A stretch of 64,000 nucleotides of DNA from Amycolatopsis sp. NBC_01480 (GTDB taxonomy: Bacteria; Actinomycetota; Actinomycetes; Mycobacteriales; Pseudonocardiaceae), in the NCBI RefSeq assembly GCF_036227205.1, contig NZ_CP109442.1:62001-126000 (forward strand). The letters are read 5' to 3'. Both the position numbers and the translations under genes were made by a program. The notes under the pieces are model-generated. The model made no database searches. It worked only from the letters and a program-made list of their open reading frames with translations, and was not told the DNA's origin. Shown here piece by piece: positions 6,888 through 15,174 of this stretch; within the stretch, counting starts at the first letter, position 1, and every line of letters begins with the position of its first letter.

Positions 6888-9600
6888 ACCGGTCCAGGGC
6901 CGCCAAGTCCCGCCGGATCCTCTTGGCGTCGTCGTGACGACCCTGGTCCCGGTACTGTTCCGCCGCCTGCTGCCACACGGAGCGGGCCGAGTCGCCCCGC
7001 CCCAGCGCTCGGTACGAGTTCCCGAGGGCGGCCAGGGTGTCGGCCTCCTGGTATGCCTCGCCCAGACCGCGGAACAGGTGTACCGCCTGCTCGTAGTGCT
7101 CGACCGCGGTTGCCGGCCGGCCGGCATGGTGGGCGATGTAGCCCAGACTGTCCAGGGTGTGGGCCTCGGCTTCGGGGTCGTCGAGGGCCCGGTGCAAGGC
7201 CAGCGCCGCCTCACAGTGCGCCCGGGCCTGTTCGTAGTCGCCGAACCGGGCGCTGTACCAGCCGACCTGGTTGAGCGAACGCGCTTCCCAGACCGCGTCG
7301 CCGATCACGCGGTGCAGTCGCAGCGCGTGCTTCGCGTGCTTCACCGCCTTCGCGTCGCCTTGCTGCTGTTCCCACGCCCGCGCCAACTCGAAGTGCGCGC
7401 GGGCCTGGTTGAGGTCGTCCCCGTGGCGTTCGGCGAGTGCGACGGCCCGATCCAGGTGCTCGATGGCTTTGTCGTGCCGCTGCAGGTTCGTGTAGGCGCG
7501 GCCCAGGAACCGGTGGGTGCGGCTGGCGATCGAGCGATCGCCGAGGTGCTCGGCGGCGGCCAGACCGGCCAGCCACACCGCGAGCCGCTTGTGGATGTGC
7601 CCGCGGCGTTGCTGGTACGTCGTCAACGTCCACGCGAGGTTCCACGTCGCCCGGTGCCACCCGCGTGCGGCGGTTGTCCCCTGCGCCGCGATCAGGCAAG
7701 CGTGCTCGGTGTCGAACCAAGCCAGCGCCGCCGCCGCGTCCGGCAGGGCCAAGGGTTCGACCTCGGACGGGTCGAGTGCGACGCCAGGGCGATGGGGATT
7801 CAGCCACTGGTCGGCGCCGTGGGCGGTGTGCAGCAGGAAGTCCACCACCCGGCGCACCGCGGCGTCGCGGACGTCCTCGGGCAGCTCGTGCGCGAGGTCG
7901 GCGGCGTGGCGGCGGACGAGGTCGTGCATCCGGTACCGTCCCGTGGCGTCCTCGACCACCAGCGACGCTCCGGTCAGTCGGGCCAGGGCCGCCGCCGCAG
8001 CGCCCGGGGATAGCCCTGTGAGGCAGGCGGCCGCTGGCAAGCCGATGTCGGGGCCGGGCGCGATGCCGAGCAACGCGAACGCCGTGACCTCCGCCGGGGC
8101 AAAGGAGCGGTATGACCACGAGAGCACTGCCGGCAGGCTCGCGCTCGGGTCGTCGTCGGCGAGCGCGGCCAGTCCGCGGTCGGCCAGTTCGTCGGCCAGG
8201 ACGGCCAGCGGTAGCCCGGGGCGAGTGCAGGCGTTGGCCGCGGTCAACGCCAGGGCCAGCGGAAACCCGCCGCACAGGGCGATCAGCTGGTCCACGGCCG
8301 GCATTTCGGCCGCCACCCGCGCGGCCCCGAGCCGGTCGATGAGCAGGGCGCGGGCCTCGGCGCCGGACAGCGCGTCCAGTGGCAGGTGCCGGGCGGCGTG
8401 CCGGGCGAGCAGCCCCGGCAGCTGGTTGCGGCTGGTCACCAGGACCGTGCACGTGCCACCGCCCGGCAGCAACGGCCGGACCTGGCCGGTGTCGAGGGCG
8501 TTGTCCAGCATCAGCAGCAAGCGCTTGCCCGCGACCAGGCTGCGGAACAGCGCCGCCCGGCTGTGCGTGGCGGCTGGCATGCGGCGCGGTTCGACGCCCA
8601 GGTCTTCGAGGAAGCCGCGGACGACCTCGGCCGGGTCCAGCGGCTCCTCGTCGGGCGCGAACCCGCGCAGGTCGACGAACAGCTGCCCGTCGGGGAACCG
8701 ACCGGCGTTGCGGGCAGCCCAGCGCAGCGCCAGCCAGGTCTTGCCGATGCCGCCGGCCCCGGCGATCGCGGTGACGGCTCCGGCGGTGTCGAGCTCGGCG
8801 AGTTCGCGGTCGCGGCCGACGAAAGACGCGGGGGTGGCGGGCAGCTGGCGGAGCACCGCCGCCGGTCGGGGCGTGGGGTCCGGCGCGGCCAGCAGGCGCC
8901 GGTGGATGCCCTGGAGGGCGTCGCCGGGTTCGGTGCCCAGTTCGTCGATCAGCCGGGCGCGGACGCGGCGGTAGTGGTCGAGCGCGTCGGGGCCTCGGCC
9001 GGCCTGGTCGAGGGCGAGCAGGTATTGGCCGGCGACGCGCTCGTCGAGCGGGTGCTCGGCGGCCCGCGCGGCGAGCTCCGGCACCAGCTCCCGGCCGTGG
9101 CCCAGGCGCAACCGGACCTCGGCCAGTTCGTGTTCGGCGGCCAGCCGCTCCCGCCCGAGCCGTTCGCGCTCGGTTTCGGCCCAGCCCCCGGTCAGGCCAG
9201 CCAGGGCTTCGCCGCGCCAGAGCGCGAGTGCTTCGGTCAGGAGCCGCGCAGCCTCGGCGTCGCCGGTCTCGCCGCGGCCACGGGCGGCGAGCTCCCGGAA
9301 GAGGCGCAGGTCGACGTCGACGGTCGGGCTCGTCTCCAGGACGTGACCGCCGGTCCGTCGTGTGAGGCTCACGCCGGCGCCGGAGAGGGCTTGCCGCAGC
9401 CGGGAGACATAGCTGTGCACGGCGGCCCGGGCTCGCGGCGGCGGCTCGGCGCCCCACACCCGCTCGGCTAACCGCTCCAGCGGCACCAGCCGGTCCGCGT
9501 CGACGGCGAGGGCAGCGAAGACACACCGCTGCCTAGCCGGTCCGAGGTCCAGGAACCGGCCGTCGCCGTCCGCGCTCACCTCACCCAGCAGCCGCAACAC
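6868..9600 (-). CDS. AfsR/SARP-family transcriptional regulator with NB-ARC and TPR domains
   Basis: The 910-residue protein has the AfsR/DnrI order. A winged-helix DNA-binding domain (about 1-90: LRLLGEVSAD, RQRCVFAALAV, VHSYVSRLRQAL) is followed by a BTAD domain (about 95-240: DVDLRLFRELAARG, HYRRVRARLIDELGTEPG). Next comes an NB-ARC ATPase with P-loop GAGGIGKT (about 281-288), LLMLDNALD and CTVLVTSRN, then TPR repeats (about 680-900: YTNLQRHDKAIEHLDRA, LDSLGYIAHHAGRPATAVEHY). Such proteins activate secondary-metabolite or other pathway genes in an ATP-dependent way. The GTG at 9600 was chosen because GGAGG precedes it by about eight bases and the wHTH begins at once. An upstream in-frame ATG would add 82 residues without homology. 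No biosynthetic cluster is adjacent, so its target is unknown. Confidence 0.9.
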   Translation of the reverse strand: MLRLLGEVSADGDGRFLDLGPARQRCVFAALAVDADRLVPLERLAERVWGAEPPPRARAAVHSYVSRLRQALSGAGVSLTRRTGGHVLETSPTVDVDLRLFRELAARGRGETGDAEAARLLTEALALWRGEALAGLTGGWAETERERLGRERLAAEHELAEVRLRLGHGRELVPELAARAAEHPLDERVAGQYLLALDQAGRGPDALDHYRRVRARLIDELGTEPGDALQGIHRRLLAAPDPTPRPAAVLRQLPATPASFVGRDRELAELDTAGAVTAIAGAGGIGKTWLALRWAARNAGRFPDGQLFVDLRGFAPDEEPLDPAEVVRGFLEDLGVEPRRMPAATHSRAALFRSLVAGKRLLLMLDNALDTGQVRPLLPGGGTCTVLVTSRNQLPGLLARHAARHLPLDALSGAEARALLIDRLGAARVAAEMPAVDQLIALCGGFPLALALTAANACTRPGLPLAVLADELADRGLAALADDDPSASLPAVLSWSYRSFAPAEVTAFALLGIAPGPDIGLPAAACLTGLSPGAAAAALARLTGASLVVEDATGRYRMHDLVRRHAADLAHELPEDVRDAAVRRVVDFLLHTAHGADQWLNPHRPGVALDPSEVEPLALPDAAAALAWFDTEHACLIAAQGTTAARGWHRATWNLAWTLTTYQQRRGHIHKRLAVWLAGLAAAEHLGDRSIASRTHRFLGRAYTNLQRHDKAIEHLDRAVALAERHGDDLNQARAHFELARAWEQQQGDAKAVKHAKHALRLHRVIGDAVWEARSLNQVGWYSARFGDYEQARAHCEAALALHRALDDPEAEAHTLDSLGYIAHHAGRPATAVEHYEQAVHLFRGLGEAYQEADTLAALGNSYRALGRGDSARSVWQQAAEQYRDQGRHDDAKRIRRDLAALDRSGPPER

Positions 9601-9837
9601 AACCCCACCCCCTCCAACCAGGGCAATGCGGACACCGGCAAGCAAAGCACACGCCGGCTGGCCACGATGGCGTTCGACAGAGAAGAGGCCCGGCTTCCGA
9701 CAGGTAGGGCGGGCTGAGCGCACGAGGGGGAGGATGCGGCCAAGCCCGCGCGGCCAAGCCCGCGCGGTCGAGCGTAGCGGCCCGAAGCCGCATTCCGGGT
9801 GAGCGTCGTCCCACGCTGTCTCGCCCTGCGGCGCAGT

Positions 9838-10025
9838 CGGCGGCACAGGCTGCGGTCGTACAGGTCCACCGAGCCGGAGATCATGCCGCCTCCGTGCAGG
9901 TCGACCGTTGCCGGCCCCGCCGTGTCAGGGTCGCATCCCCGCGGGGTGTACCAGCGGAGCGGCACCTGCGCTCCGTCGTAGGAATGAGCGGTGTGTCGCG
10001 CGCGGATCACGTCGTCGAGGACCGG
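9838..10025 (-). pseudogene. HSL-family esterase fragment
   Basis: On the minus strand about 60 residues match hormone-sensitive-lipase-type esterases: DDVIRARHTAHSYDGAQVP, LRWYTP, then the oxyanion motif HGGG in DLHGGGMISGSVDLYD. The nucleophile elbow (GDSAG) and the rest of the gene are missing. The piece closely resembles the intact esterase at 31338-32276, which has YLHGGGMILGSVALYD at the matching place. One edge abuts the tRNA 3' half, so the gene was probably cut by recombination there. Confidence 0.65.
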
Positions 10026-10040
10026 CAGTTGCGAGCTCCC

Positions 10041-10084
10041 GCTCCAGGAGCGGAGGGTCGCAGGTTCAAATCCTGTCATCCCGA
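10041..10084 (+). other. 3' half of a tRNA gene, probable attachment-site remnant
   Basis: The sequence carries a T arm (GCAGG, loop TTCAAAT, CCTGT) and an acceptor 3' strand CATCCCG plus A, closest in my memory to actinomycete tRNA-Pro. No matching 5' acceptor strand or D arm lies upstream, and the anticodon-arm region is degenerate without U33. This is the form left at one end of an element integrated into a tRNA 3' end. The tyrosine recombinase gene starts 103 bases downstream in the same direction. Confidence 0.6.
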
Positions 10085-10088
10085 CGGC

Positions 10089-10120
10089 AAGGGCTGGACC
10101 TGCGGGTTCAGCCCTTTTTC
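10089..10120 (+). terminator. intrinsic terminator after the tRNA remnant
   Basis: A 12-pair stem (10089-10100 with 10105-10116, one G-T pair) with loop TGCG is followed by TTTTC, the form of a tRNA terminator. It supports the view that a tRNA 3' end and its downstream flank were carried here. Confidence 0.7.
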
Positions 10121-10186
10121 GTGCCGCCGGACGCGGCCCGGGAGCTAGCACAGCGCTCAGTGACACTTCGCTTTGAGAGTGAGCAC

Positions 10187-11188
10187 ATGAGGACGCAGCC
10201 AGCCGCAACCCCCGCCCCAGCCTGGGCACAGGCCCTCATCGACGAGTGGTCGATGACACTGGAATCCGAGAACAAGAGCCCCAAGACGATCCGGTGCTAC
10301 ACCGACGTCGCCCGGAAGTTCCACGGATGGCTCGCCGAGCCCATCGCACCACCCGAGGTCGTCGATCGTCGGGCGTGGCTCGACCGCCTACCTGCTTCAC
10401 CGACGGCCCCCGAGCACTACCGTGACGGGCACGTCAAGGCCTGGATCGCGTATCGCCTGGCGACGACCAGCCCCGGCAACGCCAACAACAACTACCGGGC
10501 GCTACAGACCTACTTCAAGTGGCTCCTCGATGAGGATGAGATCGAAACACACCCCATGGCGAGGATGAAGCCGCCGCATGTCCCCGACCAACCGGCGCCC
10601 ATCACGTCAGTCGATTTCATCAAGAAGGTGCTCGCCGGATGCGCAGGCAAGGATTTCGTCAACAGGCGCGACGAGGCGATCATCCGACTGATCTGGGATA
10701 CCGGCGGTCGTCTCTCTGAGATCGCGAACATCGACATGGAACGCGACCTTGACCTGCAACGGCGGGTGGTGAACGTTCTGGGCAAGGGCGGGAAGTGGCG
10801 AGCCCTTCCGTTCACTCCACTCACCGGCAAGGCCATCGCCCGCTACGTCCGCGTCCGATCTCGGCACCCCCATGCCGATATGACCACGCGACTGTGGCTC
10901 GGCGAGTATCGACGTCGCACTCCATTGTCGGATAACGGCATCAAGATCATGCTGCGACGCCGGGGCCGCGCTGCCGGCGCGCAGGAAGAACTTGGCCGCG
11001 ACCTCCACGCACACCTTGGCCGTCACTTCCAATCGCATCACTTCCTGAAGGCCGGCGGCAGCGAGGGCGACCTGATGCTGCTGAACGGCTGGACCACCCC
11101 GCAGATGGCGCGCCGATACGGGAAGAGCGCCGCAACCGACCGGGCACACGAGGCTGCGCAGCGTATTCGCGTCGGCGAACTGCTGTAG
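10187..11188 (+). CDS. tyrosine recombinase/integrase
   Basis: The 333-residue protein has a SAM-like core-binding domain (about 15-115: KSPKTIRCYTDVARKFHGWL, NNNYRALQTYFKWLLDED) and a phage-integrase catalytic domain. Catalytic residues are visible: Arg in DTGGRLSEI, Lys in LGKGGKWR, HxxR in HLGRH, Trp in the usual second His place (LNGWTTP), and the Tyr nucleophile in MARRYGKS. The set is complete and the enzyme could be active. The ATG at 10187 follows GAGAGTGAG. It sits beside a tRNA 3' half, as expected for an integrated element, but no xis, rep or transfer genes follow. The rest of the element seems lost or replaced by IS debris. Confidence 0.9.
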   Translation: MRTQPAATPAPAWAQALIDEWSMTLESENKSPKTIRCYTDVARKFHGWLAEPIAPPEVVDRRAWLDRLPASPTAPEHYRDGHVKAWIAYRLATTSPGNANNNYRALQTYFKWLLDEDEIETHPMARMKPPHVPDQPAPITSVDFIKKVLAGCAGKDFVNRRDEAIIRLIWDTGGRLSEIANIDMERDLDLQRRVVNVLGKGGKWRALPFTPLTGKAIARYVRVRSRHPHADMTTRLWLGEYRRRTPLSDNGIKIMLRRRGRAAGAQEELGRDLHAHLGRHFQSHHFLKAGGSEGDLMLLNGWTTPQMARRYGKSAATDRAHEAAQRIRVGELL

Positions 11189-11371
11189 CAGCCTGCTGCA
11201 GCTGTCACGCAAATTGGAAGGTAGCCCGCAAACTAGGCTTGCTCCTTTGAAGTGTCACTCCGACTTGTCCACCTCCAAAGGAGCAAGTCGTCCGGGAACC
11301 TCGTCCCTGGAGCATTCCCATTGCCGCGGCCAAGGTCGCAGCAAAGCCCTGGTTGCAAATCCGCGCAGACC

Positions 11372-11960
11372 TAGTGTCTCGTAAATCTGAGGGGTTTACT
11401 TGGCGTTGTTGTCGACAAGCTTCTTGATGTTGGTCTGTACGAGCCTGACCTTGGCCAAGATCTCTTCGGCCGTGGCGGTCCAGGCGAAGGGCGCGGCGGT
11501 GGCGTTCCAGTGCGCGATCTAGTCGCGGATCTGGGCGATGAGGACCTTCACCGAGCTGAACGTGCCTCGCCGGATGGACTGGCGAGTGATGATCCCGAAC
11601 CACGTCTCGATCTGGTTGATCCACGAGGAACCCTTGGGAGTGAAATGAAACCGCACCCGAGGGTTGGCCTCCAGCCAGGCCATCACCTCCGGCGTGGTGT
11701 GCGTCGAGAGGTTGTCCAGCACGACATGGACATCCTTGCCCTGGTGGGGTTTCACTGCTTTCTTGAGGAACGCCAGAAAATACGCGCCATCACGGGCCGG
11801 CGTGCACTCGCCCAGAACTTCACCGGTGCCCACGTTCAACGCGGCGAACAGGTTCGTAATACCATGCCGAACGTAGTCGTGGGTGCGCTGCTCGGTCGCC
11901 TCGAACGTGATCGGCAGCAGCGGCTGGGTGCGGTCCAGGGCTTGGATTTGCGTTTTCTCC
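11372..11960 (-). mobile_element. IS630-family transposase remnant, 5'-truncated and with a nonsense codon
   Basis: The minus strand encodes the C-terminal DDE domain of an IS630-family transposase: KTQIQALDRTQP, THDYVRHGITNLFAALNVG, VVLDNLSTHTT (second Asp), FHFTPKGSSWINQIETWF (catalytic Glu). The frame is broken by TAG at 11519-11521, after which it continues (IAHWNATAAPFAWTATAEE) to a TAA at 11396. The N-terminal part of about 150 residues is absent; homology stops at about 11960, exactly where the thioredoxin-MerB gene begins. The outer end lies near 11372, next to a TA-containing CTAG. The element is not mobile. Confidence 0.85.
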
Positions 11961-12728
11961 TGCCGCCTCTACCGCGACGCCGACAACCACGTCTCGGGCG
12001 CCCCGACAGTCGGTGCCCTGCGCCGCGAGCTCCTGGACCACGCCGAGACCGCGGCCTGCTGCCCGCCCGTCGGCGACCGGGCCCGGCCGCCGACGTCCTT
12101 GCCGGACTGGCGTGCCCGCACCACCCCGACCGACCCCGCCGAACGGGCCATCCACCAAGCCATCCTGCGCAGCTTCGCCACCACCGGCGCCCCGCCACCG
12201 CCGACCCTGCTGGATCAGACCGCCGCGGCGTTCAGGACCTCAGCAGGCGTGGTGCTGCAACGCCTGCACGAACGCGACGTCATCCGACTCGACTCCGCCG
12301 CCCGGATCCGGGCGGCGTACCCCTTCTCCGCCGTCCCCGCCGGGCACCGCGTCCAGCTCGCCGGAGGCCCCACCGTCGAGGCGATGTGCGTGATCGACGC
12401 TCTCGGCATCCCGGCCATGCTCGAGACCGACGTCGTCATCACAACCACCGCGCCCGGCGGCGACCACACCATCACCGTGACCGTCACCGGTGGCCAGGCA
12501 ACGTGGGATCCGCCGACAGCGGTGGCCTTCCTCAGTGCGCAGGCCGGCGACGGCCCGTCAGCCGATACCTGCTGCAACTACCTCAACGCCTTCCCCGATC
12601 ACAACGCCGGCCAGGCGTGGACCGTCGCCCACCCCGACGTCCCCGGCGAACTCGTCACGCCCGGGCAAGCCGAACAACTCGGGCGGCACATCTTCGAACA
12701 GGCGCTCGCTGTCGATAACAAGCCCTGA
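11958..12728 (+). pseudogene. thioredoxin-like/alkylmercury-lyase (MerB-like) fusion, 5'-truncated
   Basis: The reading frame begins inside an N-terminal thioredoxin-like module; its last part, SCRLYRDADN with SGAPTVGALRREL, is a phrase I know from actinobacterial thioredoxin-family proteins. It continues into an organomercurial-lyase domain. The MerB Cys-x-x-Asp is seen in MCVIDALGIPA and the second Cys in DTCCNYLNAF, so the Cys-Asp-Cys set is kept, and the family C-terminal end (QAEQLGRHIFEQAL) is present. In MerB these residues cleave carbon-mercury bonds. Whether this fused family acts on mercury is unknown. The true start and most of the thioredoxin module were removed by the IS630 scrap. 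Translation could only start within IS sequence (in-frame ATG at 11883). Confidence 0.7.
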
Positions 12729-12808
12729 CGACACCGACGCTGTGGACTGCCCCGCGCAGCGAAGGCGACGTGCTGGACGGCGAAGCGGGTGTCAGCAGCG
12801 GTCGGCGT

Positions 12809-13334
12809 CAGAGCTACGGTTCCGGCTACGGCGACAACTCGTTGCTGGGCAAGAAAAGCTACGCGCTGCGGATCGCGTCGGTCATGGCCCATGACGAAGG
12901 CTGGCTCGGCGAGCACATGCTCGTCCTCAAACTCACCTCTCCGGCGGGCGCGGTCCACTACCTCGCCGCCGCGTTCCCCAGCGCCTGCGGCAAAACGAAC
13001 CTCGGCATGCTGCAACCGACCCTGCCCGGCTGGAAAGCTGAAACCCTCGGCGACGACATCGCGTGGATGCGCTTCGGGCCCGACGGCGGCCTCTACGCCG
13101 CGAACCCCGAATTCGGGTTCTTCGGCGTCGCCCCCGGCACCGGCTACCGCACCAACCCGGTCGCCATGGACATGGTCGAAAAGGGCAACACGATCTTCAC
13201 CGACGTCGCGCTCACCGACACGGGCGACGTCTGGTGGGAGGGCATGACTGACCAGACGTCGGAACACCTCACCGACTGGCAGGGCCACGACTGGCACCCC
13301 CGGCGCAGCCGGGCCCGCGGCGCACCCCAACTCC
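12809..13334 (+). pseudogene. pckG: GTP-dependent phosphoenolpyruvate carboxykinase, internal fragment
   Basis: About 175 residues match the middle of Pck[16 protein letters not shown], the P-loop [54 protein letters not shown]. At about 13295 one extra C shifts the frame; after it the family sequence resumes in frame 2 as [13 protein letters not shown]. The substrate-binding N-terminal about 200 residues and the C-terminal about 250 are missing. At 13335 the sequence passes directly into the end of a PRPP synthetase gene. No gluconeogenic function can remain. Confidence 0.8.
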
Positions 13335-13535
13335 GGCGTGCTGTCCGGCGACGCCACCACCTGTCTGAATTCCAGCGGCATCCGCGACGTCGTCCTCACC
13401 GACACCCTCCCCGTCCCGGCCGAGAAGCACGTCACCCAGCTCAGCGTCCAGTCCACCGCACCTCTGCTGGCCCGCGCCATCAACGAAATCTTCACTGACG
13501 GATCAGTCACCAGCCTCTTCACCACCGGCACGTGA
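13335..13535 (+). pseudogene. prs: ribose-phosphate pyrophosphokinase, C-terminal fragment
   Basis: This encodes the last about 65 residues of PRPP synthetase, joined to pckG sequence: [42 protein letters not shown] and the hallmark end DGSVTSLF. The PRPP loop and the catalytic N-terminal three quarters are absent. The junction falls between HPNS of pckG and GVLSG of prs. Confidence 0.75.
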
Positions 13536-13572
13536 CCGACCGACGCGGCGGCCGTCAGCGCATTGAGCCGGT

Positions 13573-13947
13573 TTATGAAGGTGCGCCTGAAACGGGCCGA
13601 GCCAGCACGGCCAGCAGCAGGGCACCAAGATCGTCACTGTCGGCGAGCATGTCCAGGGTGCCGGTGGCCCGCAGGACGTAGCGGGCCTGGCCGCTGGCAT
13701 GCAGAACGCGGTAGGACGTGCCGTAGTCGATTGCGGTGGCGTAGCCGGTGAGCAGCGCGTGCATTCCGGCGATGCTCAGGGCGGTGACGTCGTGAAGGTT
13801 GATTACGAGCGTATCGGGACGCTCGAGGAGGATCACCTCGGTGATCAGCAGTTGCAGGTCGATGGCCGCGGCACCCAGCACGCAGCCCGCCACGTCCACC
13901 CGCATGTCCGTATCGCTGTCGTGGTGGATAGCCACGGAGAAAGTCAC
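13573..13947 (-). CDS. STAS-domain protein (anti-anti-sigma factor-like)
   Basis: The 124-residue protein is a single STAS domain. DVAGCVLGAAAIDLQ forms the first strands, TLVINLHDVTALSIAGMHAL carries the conserved LxxVxxLxxxG region, and ATGTLDMLADSDDLGALLL is the C-terminal helix. The usual phosphorylatable Ser is in DVTALSIAGM. Such proteins bind anti-sigma kinases of the RsbW type; no partner kinase is adjacent. The start is a GTG at 13947. A broken second copy lies at 20493-20871 on the other strand. It sits among pseudogene fragments but is itself intact. Confidence 0.8.
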   Translation of the reverse strand: MTFSVAIHHDSDTDMRVDVAGCVLGAAAIDLQLLITEVILLERPDTLVINLHDVTALSIAGMHALLTGYATAIDYGTSYRVLHASGQARYVLRATGTLDMLADSDDLGALLLAVLARPVSGAPS

Positions 13948-14118
13948 CGCTGCGGCCCCCTGCCACTCGAAGACTGCGCGGCGGGGCCCGGGCCGACAAT
14001 CGAAGGGCCAAGGCTACTCCCGTCGATCTCGAAGGGGGGCGGTCGGTGTGCGCCGTCTCGCCGCCGAGCCCGCCGCGTCCGCTGCGGCAGCACCAACGCG
14101 AGAAGGATGAAACTTCGG

Positions 14119-14410
14119 TCACGGTGACCTCGTGGTGGAGGCGTGATAAGTCCACGACGAGCCGGGGGCTGCGGGAGTGGGAGACGCAGGGTAGATCAGG
14201 TCGGTGCGGTCGCGTCGGGCGTGGGGAAGGATGTCGTCGCGATGGTCGGGGGTGCCGTTCAGGACGTGGAGTTCGCAGGTGCCGCAGAATCCTTGTTCGC
14301 AGGAGGAGGGTGCGGTGGGCACGACGTCGCGGATCACGGCGAGGAGGCTGCGGTCGGCCGGGACCGTCAGCACCCGGCCGCTGCCCGCCAGCTCGACCTC
14401 GAACCCCGAA
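14119..14410 (-). pseudogene. phthalate-dioxygenase-reductase-type ferredoxin domain fragment
   Basis: The minus strand reads GFEVELAGSGRVLTVPADRS, LLAVIRDVVPTAPSSCEQ and GFCGTCELHVLNGTPDHRDD. This is the C-terminal 2Fe-2S plant-type ferredoxin domain of PDR/VanB-family oxygenase reductases, with the CxxxxCxxC ligands visible. A one-base shift follows, and the last part (CVSHSRSPRLVVDL) is in another frame. The FMN and NAD domains are missing. On the upstream side it is fused at about 14410 to the start of an unrelated FAD oxidoreductase. Confidence 0.7.
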
Positions 14411-14560
14411 CCGCGGCGCGAGCAACAGAGCGGTGGTGATCCCGGCGATTCCCGCGCCGATCACGGTGACCTCGGCCCGGTGCGCACCGGTCAGGGGCGG
14501 GTACGAGGGTACGGCGGGGACGGTGCTGAGCCAGAGGGACTGTTCCGCGGTGGTGGTCAT
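14411..14560 (-). pseudogene. FAD-dependent oxidoreductase (DadA-like), N-terminal fragment
   Basis: An ATG at 14560 overlaps the DUF4383 stop as ATGA, showing translational coupling in the ancestral operon. It starts a typical amine-oxidase/DAO-type N-terminus: TTTAEQSLWLSTVPAVPSYP, then the FAD-binding fold VTVIGAGIAGITTALLL. After about 48 residues the homology ends at about 14410 and the sequence becomes a ferredoxin-domain fragment in another frame. The catalytic part of the gene is lost. Confidence 0.65.
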
Positions 14561-15063
14561 CGGCGGCTGTCGGGGGCGGAAGGGCCGGCCACCCGGGTGG
14601 CGCGCGCGGTGACCAGGCCGAGCACGATCATGGCGGCGGCGAGGCCGAGGTGCAGCCAGTCGTCCGCGGTGTTGAGCGGCACGAAGTTCGCGGCCGAGTC
14701 GTGGTCGATCACCAGGCCGTAGATCCACAACACCAGGTAGATCACGCCGCCGCCGACCAGGAAGCCACGGGCTGAGCCGGGGGTGCGGGCCAGTGCCAGG
14801 CCGGCGATGCCGAAGAGCAGGTGCACGATGTTGTGCAGGACCGACACCGTGAACAGTCCGAGCAGCATCGCCATCGAGTGGTGCCCGGCGAAACTGAGCT
14901 GGTCGAAGTTCGTGGTGAGCCCGGGGATGAATCCGGCTATGCCGACGACCAGGAACACCACGCCGAATACGCCCGCGACGGGTTGCGCCGGAGTGCGGCT
15001 GACGCCGCCGGGAGTGACGTCCTGAGCGGAACGGCCGGCCTGGGGATCAAGCGGGGTAGCCAT
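14557..15063 (-). CDS. DUF4383 membrane protein
   Basis: The 168-residue protein has four predicted membrane segments (about 28-48 with VFGVVFLVVGIAGFIPG, 62-85, 88-110, 138-156) and the DUF4383 pattern with LLGLFTVSVLHNIVHLLFG. Function is unknown; the family is common in actinobacteria. The ATG at 15063 follows AGAGAGG. It lies 111 bases downstream of the SRPBCC gene on the same strand and overlaps the truncated FAD oxidoreductase start by four bases. Confidence 0.8.
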   Translation of the reverse strand: MATPLDPQAGRSAQDVTPGGVSRTPAQPVAGVFGVVFLVVGIAGFIPGLTTNFDQLSFAGHHSMAMLLGLFTVSVLHNIVHLLFGIAGLALARTPGSARGFLVGGGVIYLVLWIYGLVIDHDSAANFVPLNTADDWLHLGLAAAMIVLGLVTARATRVAGPSAPDSRR

Positions 15064-15174
15064 GACGACGACCTCTCTTCCATCGTGACTGCTTCTGGTT
15101 GTGGAAACGGGCCAGGCGGCACCAGGCGACCGGGTGCGCTGCCGCCATCCGTTCGTGCGACAGGCGAATCCGTC

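Noticed and set aside
6868..9600. A biosynthetic gene cluster regulated by the AfsR-type gene
   Set aside because: No polyketide, peptide-synthetase, terpene or lanthipeptide genes lie in the window.
10021..10086. A complete tRNA gene
   Set aside because: Only the T arm and acceptor 3' strand fold properly; no matching 5' acceptor strand or D arm exists upstream and U33 is absent.
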